DNA of 64,000 nucleotides from Telmatactis stephensoni (Eukaryota; Cnidaria; Anthozoa; Actiniaria; Isophelliidae): positions 248,001 through 312,000 of the forward strand of contig JALIZF010001699.1 in NCBI GenBank assembly GCA_029948255.1. Direction: 5' to 3'. Below are positions 54,892-64,000 of the stretch, one piece after another. The stretch's first letter is position 1, and every line of letters starts with the position of its first letter. The translations under genes were made by a program, and so were the position numbers. The notes beneath the pieces are model-generated. The model worked only from the letters and a program-made list of their open reading frames with translations, was not told where the DNA came from and ran no database searches.

Positions 54892-57800
54892 TTAGGCTGG
54901 CTCATAGTAAACGCACTTTGTGTTAACAACAAGAGAACCTTCTTCCATTGTAGCGTCATTAAGCTGACACATACCATTTCCCTCATAGATGAAATTAAAG
55001 GACTTGCAGTTGACAATGAGGCAGTAATGCATACATCCTGATGGCTCTGTGACGTCTGTCATATTGTGAGACACGTGACCAGCAAGACACTTCTCATTGG
55101 TGGACATGAAGATGATGTCATGAGCGTTATTTGGAACTGCAAAAGAGACAAAGAAGCAACGCTGGAGGACAACGTCAAACTGAAGTAAAACAACTGGAGT
55201 AAAACTAGCCCAATAATTCTACATCACAGCTTGTATTTGTTTTGGGAGCCGTCACACGCACGATGCATTGTGTGCATTAATGGGCGGGTTGAAAGAGGAG
55301 ACATTAGAGCTCTGTGTTTACAAAGATGACGAGATCAAGTTTGAGTTTCAAATGTGCATCATCAATGCATTTTGCTTCGCGCAACGTTGTAGAAATAAAT
55401 TGGCTTCTATTTCTGCAATGTAATATTGCACGCTGTAGGGGGTACACAGTGCAGGTCTGCTGTTCTTTGCTTTAGAAAATTCTTTCTTATTTCTATTTTA
55501 GTTTACTTTACAAAAGAAAGTAGGCAAAGCATTCAAGTAGTTGTAGTCAAATTATAGCATCTTGTAACGGCCTATTTGCACTTTCATGACTAAGGATACA
55601 ATGCATTGATCGGGTCAGGATTGACCCCAGTCAAGCGAGATTGGATAATACAATCACATATCTACCGTACCTTCTTCAGTACAAAAGCGCCCGTAAACGG
55701 GCAGCTCATCAAACTTGAACACATAAAAGCCATAGCACTGCTTTACAAACACATGGCCTTTCGAACCACAGCAGTTAGAACCTGTACGGTAACATATCTC
55801 CATCCTTGTAATCCCAGCCCCTCGCGATGGATATTGACCGTTTAGCCATCCAGGAGACAGGTTTCCACAAGACCGATCAGCTTTGGGACAAGAGTAGGCG
55901 ATCTTTAGATTGGTGTTGCCTTTCAATCGATACCAGTGAATGCGGCTAAAAGAACTTTGGTCAGAAGGATAACCGCTGATCACAACGTCTACGGCTCTTG
56001 TCGACTGACTTGTCGATTGATAAACAAAGCAAGGCTCGTAGAGACTTTTATCAGCTACACAAAAAGAGAAGCAAAATAGAATTTTTGTTGTGAAGAGTGC
56101 AAACGGATTGATGGTGTGATGTTTCAAAGACCTAGCTTTAAGTTGCCTTCAAGTGCCTGCAGACCAGGGCCTACGGAGAGGGAGAAGGCCCGGCTTCTCT
56201 TTCCCCTCACCCCTACCGAGTGTCTAAGCAGCCTTATACTTTAGAGAAACCTTTTTTGGATGTGCTACGTCAGCTGCTACACCTTGTCACGTGATTTTCG
56301 AGGGTGAAGTGGTACGGCAAGTAAAGACAGTTTTTAGAGTCGTCCTTTCGTCAGACCAAAAAGGCACTGGTATTTTATCTGAAACATTTTTGCCATTAGA
56401 TAGCACTGGCCTGTATTTTTTTTTTTTTTTTTCTTTTCTTTTTTTTTTTTGGATCGCTTGCATTCGTGTTTCTTTGCTTTAATATTTACTATTGACTTAC
56501 AATTTCTTTTGCAGTAGACTTGATTGGCTTTGACTTGAGCTTGTGTGAGTACCTTGTCGTATATCTGCAGACAAGATAGCCGTCCCGTGAATGAACCAGG
56601 CCTTGAATAAACTTCGCCTCCAAGTTTTATCTACAGAAGAAAGAAAAAACTTTCCTAAAATAAAGGTCATTGTTATTTTCAAATGAGTAGTATAGTCCCT
56701 GTATAGCGAAACCCAGTTAATACAGACACCATGGGGACGAGACAGAGTGTTCGTATTAACTGGGTATCCGTATTAAACGGGTAGTTTTATAGGTATTTTG
56801 AAGGCCAGGACAGAATTACATGTCCGTAATAACCGGTGTCAGATGTCCGTAACACCGGTTCCATTGTACTGATCATTAAACCAAACTGCAAGTGTTCCAG
56901 AGAACGCTTACACTAGTCATTGGTCAAATGATATTATCAGATCCTCGTACAATGGAGCTTAAGATCAATCACGACTCAGCCTAGTCCCCAGGCTTTCCCT
57001 TCCTGTTTCTGAACATGATGTCACAGGGTGACCGCGCTCGCATGGGGACGCCTGGGGATTAGGCTGAATCGCGGCTGACTTCTTAAATCCAAAATCTCTT
57101 GATGGCAACATACATTCTTTCGGATAATGAACCGCCTGCTTTAGTTAACATTATCATCATCACCATATTTTCCCTCTTGGCCCATCCTTGGCCTTAGGGC
57201 ACATCTGTTCAGGAAATCGTTCCCTGAGCAGGTGACTGAACTTATTTCTGTCCATCATGATCTTTCTACGATTTCTATGATCTTTCTAACGCCCATGCAT
57301 GTCACGGAATTCTCACCTTAAAGTTGGTATTTAGTTCAGCTACTGGAGTTACCACTTCGGCCCCCAAGACTCCATCAACGTACAGTCTGTGTTTTCCGGT
57401 AAGAAAATCATACGTGTACCCCACGAAATTCCATCCATTCGTAGAGATACGGTGTTCTATTGTTTTAAGTGTGGAATCGCCGACGTTGTTGCGAGTAACA
57501 GGAGACACATAAAATGATGATGTACCAGAATTGACATGAATGAACATATGGAACCCCCATGCGGAAGAGCCAGTTACATAATGAAGTACTGGTCCGTAAG
57601 TACCCTGGTTGTAAATCCACATTAGTATGGACATTGAGTATCTGCAACATAGTGAGAAAATGGTTTTTAAGCCGCATCTTCACTACCACGTTTTCCTTGG
57701 CAAGCTACAATCTTAGACAGTTTACTGTAAGACAATGTGCACGCGAGGCTTTACAATTGTTCTACCAGGGAATTGAGAGCTTCGCCTCCCCTCCCTTCTT

Positions 57801-60800
57801 CCCTTCTTCGAGTTATGCAACTGGAGCTATCCGATCTAGGTGGACATTTAGGGGAGGGGTGCACACACCCCTCTCTCTATAGCTAGAGGAGTTAGTAGTA
57901 GTATGATCCCCTCTGCTTTGCCGTATGGTCCTTACCTTGTATCAAGCTCAGAGTGTTTTGCTATCTCTATATATTTAGAGGAGCTCCCTTGAAAGTAGTA
58001 TGACCCCCTCTGATTTGCCGTTTGGTCCTTACCTTGTATCAAGCTCAGAGTGTTTTGGTATCTCCACATATTTAGAGGAGCTCCCTTGAAAGTAGTACGA
58101 CCCCCCTTCTTTGCCATATGGTCCTTGAGCCAAGGTGACACCAACAGCCGTCCCATTAGAGAGATAGCTTTTACTTATGTCTCTTGTACCATATTCCCTA
58201 TTTAAAGGATAAAATGCTTCAGGCTGAGGATATTCTGAAAAAAAGATGGAAAAAAATTATTTTGGCTCCTCGGGTAGTCGTGTTGTTTGTTTGTTTATTT
58301 GTTTGTTTGTTTGTATGTTTGTTTGTTTGTTTGAAACCGGTTGGTTCACTGGTTACCATGTGAGTCTTCCTCTCTTTTCCCCGTAACAAACAAGAGGAGA
58401 AAACATTCCAATCGAGCATGCGCGTTACGTTGGTAAAAGAAACACGTTACAAACAAACAACGGTAAGAAATAGTTGTCGTGTCTTATCATTTGCAGCCTT
58501 GCAAACAACCAGAGGTAATTGTCTATGAAGTAGTCATGAGCGTAAAGTAGCAAATAAAATATCGAAATCTATAGGAATTATACGAAAAACCAGCTTTTAT
58601 CAGCTCCTGAACTCAACGTACTTTGCGCACCTTATACTTTTCTTTAATTTATCCGCTATCTACAATATTGTTGTGTGGTGTTGGGAAATACCTATCATTC
58701 AAACCTGTCGAGACCAATTGTTTTGCAAAAACGGATTATAACTAAGAATACTAAAGAAATGCCATCATGATCAGTTATTCTAGAGCACATACAAATCTTA
58801 TTTTTTCCCTGCTCTGAAAGCTATTAAAATTTCATGATATCTGCATGCAAGCTTCAAATTTGTCAATTCATGTTCAAGGATGAAAATAATCTCCTTCCTA
58901 ATTGCTTTAATAATATGATGAAATTAAACTCGGCTTTTCATAATTACAACTGATACAAGATCACGTGACTTATTTATTTCATAGACCTCGATCTCGCACT
59001 CAAAATCGTCCGTTTTCAATAACATGTACAGTTGAAGGAACTACCTTGTACAACTCCTTGAATTCTTGAATTACTGGTAGTTCTCTTATTATTCTTTTAC
59101 CAAAAATCTCAAAGGCTTTCTTCTCTCTGCAGAATACAATGCTAGCCTACTTAGCTAATATATCTCCATTGTATATTTTCTAGTCAATTCTCGTTAGCAT
59201 ACCATGTTACCGAATTTGTATGTATTTATATAATATCTTATAAAAATATATTATAAAATTTCCATTGTAAAAATTTCATTTTGCATAAAACTATTTTGTA
59301 TTATAAGGTTATGCTGTGTAAAAACCTTTATTATATCAGTGTAAAAATAACTAGTTCTGTAAAAAAACTCTAAATTACATTATTGTAAAAAGATTCTTAA
59401 ACTTAATAAATTAATAAATTCACGAGGTACCGGTGGTCTGACGCTTCTTAGAAGCCCCCTCCTCGCCATATTTGTATATGTATTTTTTGTAAATTTATTT
59501 GTATTTATATATAGTTATCATATACTTACTTCGATATCAACACAATAAAGCGCGCAAATATAGAGGGTATCGGCCATTGATATCATTCACATGTGATGAT
59601 ATCAAAAACAACCAATCAGAGCGCAGGATTTCGATATCATCATCGCTGCGCTCACTCGTGAAATATTTCTTTCCACTCGAAGATAAACTCCATATCTTCG
59701 CGCCACCGTGTAATATCCTCTATATATCTTCACTAGTGAAAATATAGAAAATACGAGAGTTTTAGTTTCCGAAAATCCGCGTATAAGATGCCACACCAAC
59801 TGTGTAACAAAAATAAGTAATAAAATGATAAAAATCATTATAAAAGATTTCAAAATATTTAGAATGTATACATGTATTATTGATAACAAAATTTCGTTAA
59901 CTATTTAAAATAATCTTTTAATCTTCTCGGTCTTTAAACAGTCTAGCCTTATACTGACTTCATATTCACAATTTCAGAAGGCAGATCATCCATTCTTCAA
60001 CACTATATTAAGTTAAGCTGCACTTACCATCTTTCGATGCAAAAACATTTCCCCAGTAAAACATCTGCAAAAAAGAGGATTTGTCTACCATAAAAGTTTT
60101 GCCACAATGATATCCAATAATTGTCTACACGGCGTAGATGAGTTTTATGGCCTTTCTGCACAGCAATTTTTATATGACAAATTTTCTTTGAAATTATTTT
60201 CTCTTGTAGGTGAGAAAATTTGACTTAATCTCATATGACACTTGAAATGCACTTGTACTATATGAAGTTTGCTAGTGTAGACGGGAAAATAATCCATTCA
60301 GTCATATAAAATTTGTCATTTCATCGTATAAAAGGGCCTTTATAGCGTTGAACCGTTGTCAAACTGGATAATTTGGTTTTCAGTTTATGAAGAATTAAAT
60401 TAATTATTCTTTAGAAATTACTAGTTGCTAGATGAATATTTTCGCAAACATTCATTCTCGCTAAAAATACTGGGTGCACTTTTCATTAAAATGTCTCTGT
60501 TCTTCTGTTCGTACCATTTTAACTCTTCTACATGAATTAATTGGACGCCTAAAAGTTATTGCTTCGCGGACTCAATTTTTTCAAGCGTTAATGAAAATTG
60601 TACAACGTCTGTTTCGTGTGATAAATTAATTATTGTATGAGAGCATCAAGCAAAGTAAAGTTTGCTTCCTTTTTTCTTATACCTACAATGTAGCTTTAAA
60701 AACTGTGTAATACGCTCGTCGTATTAATGAATACATGAATAATACTTACGGTACGTTTGAAAAGTGCTTTGAAATAATGCATGAAATTTTGCATCCAAAA

Positions 60801-61222
60801 CCAAAAGAAAAATAAATAATGGCAAATTGACAAAGAATGTTTAAAATTTAAAAAAAAGAATAAAAAAGAATCAGGATGAACTTTTGAGAAAAAAAATTTT
60901 CGCCACTACTGTGACCAAATTTGCGCATCAGCTCAACCTTTCTCGCTATATACCAGCGAGTACGTTCTCATTGCATTTTCTTACATTTGGATTCATCGCG
61001 CGCTTCTTATTCACCATCCCACCTTAATTCCGGTCAATTTTTAAATGTTCTAAGCAATAACCAACTCAAAGGCTTCGTATCAATGCAGAAATCCCTCTGA
61101 TTTCCAATCGCATTGGCTGACAAAATACAAACGGCCGGCCGGCCGCACCGGGAGAATAATTTTACCTGAACACAACAAAAGAAGTAATAAACCTGCAAAA
61201 CTTCCTTTAGTGGTACAGCCAT
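54892..61222 (-). CDS. Secreted LamG-like / D8C / PAN domain protein, 459 aa, seven exons
   Basis: Exons 5'->3': 61222-61166, 60064-60028, 58234-58033, 57641-57317, 56630-56501, 56054-55671, 55136-54892; phases agree (1380 nt). The N terminus MAVPLKEVLQVYYFFCCVQ continues into MFYWGNVFASKD and looks like a signal peptide. Residues ~33-250 are a laminin-G/concanavalin-like domain (YPLNREYGTRDIS, KYVEIPKHSELDT, MSILMWIYNQG, GWNFVGYTYDF, HRLYVDGVLG, LSCLQIYDKVLTQ). Residues ~251-378 hold eight cysteines with WLNGQYPSRG, ICYRTGSNCCGS and VKQCYGFYVFKF, matching the D8C domain of uromodulin-type proteins. Residues ~379-459 have six cysteines in PAN/Apple spacing (EKCLAG, GCMHYCLIVNCKSFNF, GMCQL). 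No membrane anchor follows. An extracellular adhesion or matrix role is inferred from the domains. Confidence 0.85.
56700..56872. repeat. Low-copy repeat of 'gtccgtaatoaaccgggt'-type words (gtccgtattaac / cggtgtc)
   Basis: Imperfect repeats of gtattaactgggtatccg, gtattaaacgggtag, gtccgtaataaccggtgtc and gtccgtaacaccggttcc follow each other in LamG gene intron 4. The period is near 17 bp but variable. Non-coding. The call name gives the motif loosely; the words in this text are the exact ones. Confidence 0.5.
57882..58130 (-). repeat. 97-bp tandem duplication of the exon 3 end and donor
   Basis: The 3' end of LamG exon 3 with its donor (exon end 58033) is repeated directly downstream. A second copy has its donor at 57936, exactly 97 bp away, and a third partial copy starts around 57885. 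Copies share cttaccttgtatcaagctca, gagtgttttg and gaggagctcccttgaaagta. The first donor keeps the protein frame; 97 is not a multiple of three, so use of the second donor would shift the frame. Confidence 0.8.
58279..58336. repeat. (gttt)n microsatellite
   Basis: A gttt tetranucleotide tract in LamG gene intron 2. A Lys/Asn/Thr/Gln repeat ORF on the minus strand is an artefact. Confidence 0.9.
59540..59760. repeat. Dispersed repeat with 'cttcgcgccaccgtgtaata', inverted relative at 62570-62640
   Basis: ctccatatcttcgcgccaccgtgtaatatcctctatatat has an inverted relative near 62575-62625 (atatatagagaatattacatggtggcgcgaagatatgcat). Within 59540-59760 the phrase gatatcatt/gatatcatc recurs. Intronic in the LamG gene. 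Confidence 0.6.
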
Positions 61223-61299
61223 AACTATTTCAACCAGGAATTTGATGTCTGCTTCAGAAGTTTCAGAATTCAGCACCTCCTCAGTATTCGTTAACAAAG

Positions 61300-63072
61300 A
61301 CGTTGCGTTGGAACAGTATTCTCTGCACTATGACGTCACGTACTTAGCAACCAAAACTGATTTTTCATAGAGTCACAATAAATAGATTACATACACAGGA
61401 CATACACGCATATCTACATAGTTTATTTGTTAAAGCAGACTAAGAAGAGTGCGTTACAAGTAAAGAGTTGGATAAAATGCTTGAATTAACGCAGCTATCA
61501 AGATGATATTTGTAATAAAATGAAAATTATTCATACAAATTTTATAAAGTATCCTGTATGAATTGTAGGTATCGTATGTAATTAATAATATATGAAGTCA
61601 TTGCCTTGTTTTAGTTATATTTTCGTTGTATGTACTATTTACATTAACGCCGCAAGCGATGAGATCTCTTTTGCACATTTTCTAAATACTGATTTGAACG
61701 AGTTTTTTCCAATGTTCGAGACGTATGTTATATTAGTTCCACCACAGGTATCCCAAGCTCATATAGTTTATAAGAGAATGTATCAGGGAGAAAATGAATT
61801 TTACTCAATAAAAATATCAAAAATGACAAATACGTTGCAGTCAAGAAACTTAGTCTGACACGATCTCCATAGCAGCCTCACTTGTTTCTTCAAATTCTCC
61901 GAAACTTCCCGGCCGAAATCCATCCTTATCCACATAAAACCACAAAAATCCCTTGGCCCTATTTGCACTTCGATTCTATGTTTAGTTTTTGTTTACAAAA
62001 TCCCCGGCCCCATTCAAATATATTGGACGTCCTATGGTACATCTTGGGCTACCTGTGGTTTACTGGGATCTCCCTGTGTAAAAACTGTGAATATGTAAAT
62101 CAAGAGAAAATGTTTTCTTGTGTAAACTAAAGACATTTTAAGCAGACAAAGTGCTGCACGTTCACCAAAGATGAGGGTTGAATATTCAGGGTATTTCTTA
62201 AAAAGGCATGTCGATCGCTTCTTCGCTATCTTTACACCAATCTCTTTTTTCTGCAAAAAAAATCGCATTTTACGTCTAAGCGAAATCTTTATGCAACAGC
62301 CCATATGTGCTACAAATTCAACCGCAATTATTGCGTTTGCTCGCATAATTGCGGCTGTGAAAACCAAACGCAATTTAGACGCAAAAACAGAATCGGTGCA
62401 AGGCGGGAAAATCGTTTGAGTGGTATTGTATGTTCACGCCATGGTGATGTCATAGTGCAGAGATGACTGCCCTACCAGGTAAAAATTACCCTAGTAACTG
62501 TATCTCACTAATATTTGTCCTTCCAATCAGAAATGGACATTTGATGTATACGAATTTAAGTTACAAACTGATATATAGAGAATATTACATGGTGGCGCGA
62601 AGATATGCATGAATTTTATTTTCGAGTGGCAAAACAATTTTATGAACAAGCGCTGCCAACGTGTAAAGTCCTTATATATATAAATGAAGTTAAGAGCAAG
62701 TTTTAACTTTAAAAAGTAAAACGTAACTTTATATTGAACAGATAGTGAGATAGCAATCATATGAAAACTGCTGTAGACTATTCAGTCTTTGCGCACTCTA
62801 GTCTGGACCTGGTTAAACTTGACTGCCTCTTGGTCGAACATAGGGAAGGAGAACGTAATAGGACATTTGTATTATCACGTTATACACTATACAAGTGCTA
62901 GAATGCTTTGCCTACTTTCTTGGTGAAATGAAAATGAAAGACAAAAAGAAAATTTCAGTTGTAGTAATATGACGACATTGTCAGCGCGCGCGGTGTCCTG
63001 GTTCACTTCGCGTCCCGTTTGCTAATTAACAAATAGATTCATTTTGACGTCTTCTGGGCATTGAGTAGAGAA
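61300..63072. other. Intergenic region upstream of the LamG-D8C-PAN gene
   Basis: Apart from the doubtful ORF at 61592 and the repeat near 62575, I see no exon, RNA gene or ordered repeat. The promoter of the minus-strand LamG gene should lie just right of 61222, but no TATA box is clear. Confidence 0.45.
61592..61858 (+). CDS. Doubtful ORF with signal-peptide-like start (88 aa)
   Basis: An ATG-initiated ORF begins MKSLPCFSYIFVVCTIYINA, which reads like a secretion signal (short basic start, hydrophobic core, small residues near 20-22). The rest (ISFAHFLNTDLNEFFPMFET and a charged end) matches nothing I recognise. A possible donor (ccacag|gtatcc) lies at 61748/61749, so it could be a first exon. 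The region is AT-rich and full of repeats, and chance is a fair alternative. Confidence 0.2.
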   Translation: MKSLPCFSYIFVVCTIYINAASDEISFAHFLNTDLNEFFPMFETYVILVPPQVSQAHIVYKRMYQGENEFYSIKISKMTNTLQSRNLV

Positions 63073-63312
63073 AAGACCTGTTTCAAAAAACGTTGACATC
63101 GGTCAATCGGAATCTGAGACGAGACATAAATACGTTGCTGTGTGTCCCTTGACTAAAATACGAAAAAAACATAATTCTAACCCAAGATCATAACTTATAT
63201 TCCAATACTACAAAAAACTGCATCATAATTTGGCTTTGTGCTTATCAAAATTTGCAGCTGTTTCAGATGTCAGATTCAGATTTCCGAATGTCAAGGTTTT
63301 TTGAAATAGGTA
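63073..63312. repeat. Decayed 'cctatttcaaaaaa' foldback
   Basis: gacctgtttcaaaaaacgttgaca at the left is the inverted counterpart of tgtcaaggttttttgaaata at the right, with cggtcaatcggaatctgaga facing cagattcagatttccgaatg. The ends resemble the acacctatttc family at 21160 and 51096. Confidence 0.55.
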
Positions 63313-63314
63313 TA

Positions 63315-63476
63315 TAATATTCATCGAAACATTTCAATCAGGGCTCAGATAAGGTTCAATATCATCTATGTGTGTGTACTCTAATCACACACGGATCTCG
63401 ACCGATCAGAGCGCGCGTGATATATTATTGAATCTAACGCGCGCTTTGATTGGTTGAAATGTTTCGATGAATATTA
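63315..63476. repeat. 162-bp foldback
   Basis: taatattcatcgaaacattt at the left and aaatgtttcgatgaatatta at the right are perfect 20-bp inverted copies. The interior contains gcgcgcgtgatatattattg and acgcgcgctttgattggttg. No ORF. Confidence 0.85.
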
Positions 63477-63483
63477 AATAAAA

Positions 63484-63668
63484 CAAATAGACTCCATTTT
63501 TCCATGGGTCTGCACTCTAATAGATGCACAGAGGACGTCAAAATGTGGTGAGAACAAGTCACACCACTCGACTTCGTCTCGTGGCGTACTTTTTTGTTCT
63601 CACCGCATTTTGACGTCATCTGTGCATCTATTAGAGTGCAGACGCACGGAAAAATGGAATCTATTTGT
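63484..63668. repeat. 185-bp foldback next to the previous one
   Basis: caaatagactccatttttcc at the left is mirrored by ggaaaaatggaatctatttg at the right, and the arms continue through tctgcactctaatagatgca and gacgtcaaaatg. A minus-strand ORF over it is an artefact. Confidence 0.85.
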
Positions 63669-64000
63669 AAATTATCATATAAATTGACCTAATAATCTTG
63701 TCATTTAAGAACATTACTAAACACACAATAAAATCCAGTGAATAAATTCTTTAATTTCAAAAGTTTATACTACAATTAAGTAATAGAATACGGTTTTCAA
63801 AGTGTTTATTAGAATTATGCTGCATGTTTTGAACAAGGAAAGGAAAACTAGAATGAGATTAGAGCGCGCCGGGCTATGAAATGTACAGTCGATATCTGAT
63901 TTCAAATACATTTACTGGAAAAAAATGTTACTGATAGTCCTTTCTCCGCATGTTTGCGTGCTATTTGAATTTCTAGTCGTTACCTCAAAGCCATCAGATA

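Noticed and set aside
62032..62373. Minus-strand 113-codon ORF
   Set aside because: No recognisable motif, no splice context and low-complexity surroundings; the plus strand is equally open. Treated as chance.

Overview
This is nuclear DNA from an animal, most likely an anthozoan cnidarian (stony coral or close relative). It is AT-rich, the genes are split into many short exons with GT-AG introns, and the introns are full of short foldback elements, minisatellites and tRNA-derived SINEs. The gene set (an HSPA12-type HSP70, a MIEAP-domain protein, SFI1, a TBC1D12/14 RabGAP, and a secreted LamG-D8C-PAN protein) fits that lineage. No bacterial operon, CRISPR array or viral gene was seen. The assignment is an inference from gene content and repeats.

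Layout. 1-1.5 kb: a roughly 117-bp tandem array, a foldback and one copy of a dispersed repeat. 1.5-4.3 kb: five short intronless plus-strand ORFs (48-63 aa), each a single-pass membrane microprotein; four share the pattern E-x(13-14)-[D/E/N]-x-[Y/F]-x-L-[K/N]. I recognise no named family, and this is the best candidate here for an undescribed system. 6.5-10.5 kb (minus): the first two coding exons of an HSPA12-like protein; the rest of its ATPase was not found in the window, so the microprotein cluster may lie inside its next intron on the opposite strand. 11.7-17.7 kb (plus): a complete six-exon gene for a 717-aa protein with a MIEAP C-terminal domain. 18.0-40.0 kb (minus): a complete SFI1 homologue; I joined 32 coding exons with consistent phases into 1296 aa. 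40.4-53.2 kb (plus): a complete 12-exon TBC1D12/14 homologue of 741 aa, head-to-head with SFI1 across 434 bp. 54.9-61.2 kb (minus): a seven-exon gene for a 459-aa secreted protein with signal peptide, LamG-like domain, eight-cysteine (D8C) domain and PAN/Apple domain. 61.3-64 kb: mostly repeats, with one doubtful secreted ORF.

How the genes relate. They do not form a pathway. SFI1 is a centriole/centrin scaffold, TBC1D12/14 proteins act on Rab/recycling and autophagy traffic, MIEAP proteins act in mitochondrial quality control, and the last gene encodes an extracellular adhesion or matrix-type protein. SFI1 and TBC1D12/14 probably share a bidirectional promoter. MIEAP and SFI1 converge tail to tail with 338 bp between stop codons. 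Several unusual structures are local tandem duplications of splice junctions or exon ends (MIEAP exon 2, MIEAP stop codon, LamG exon 3 donor). Two 17-bp minisatellites sit in introns of two different genes.
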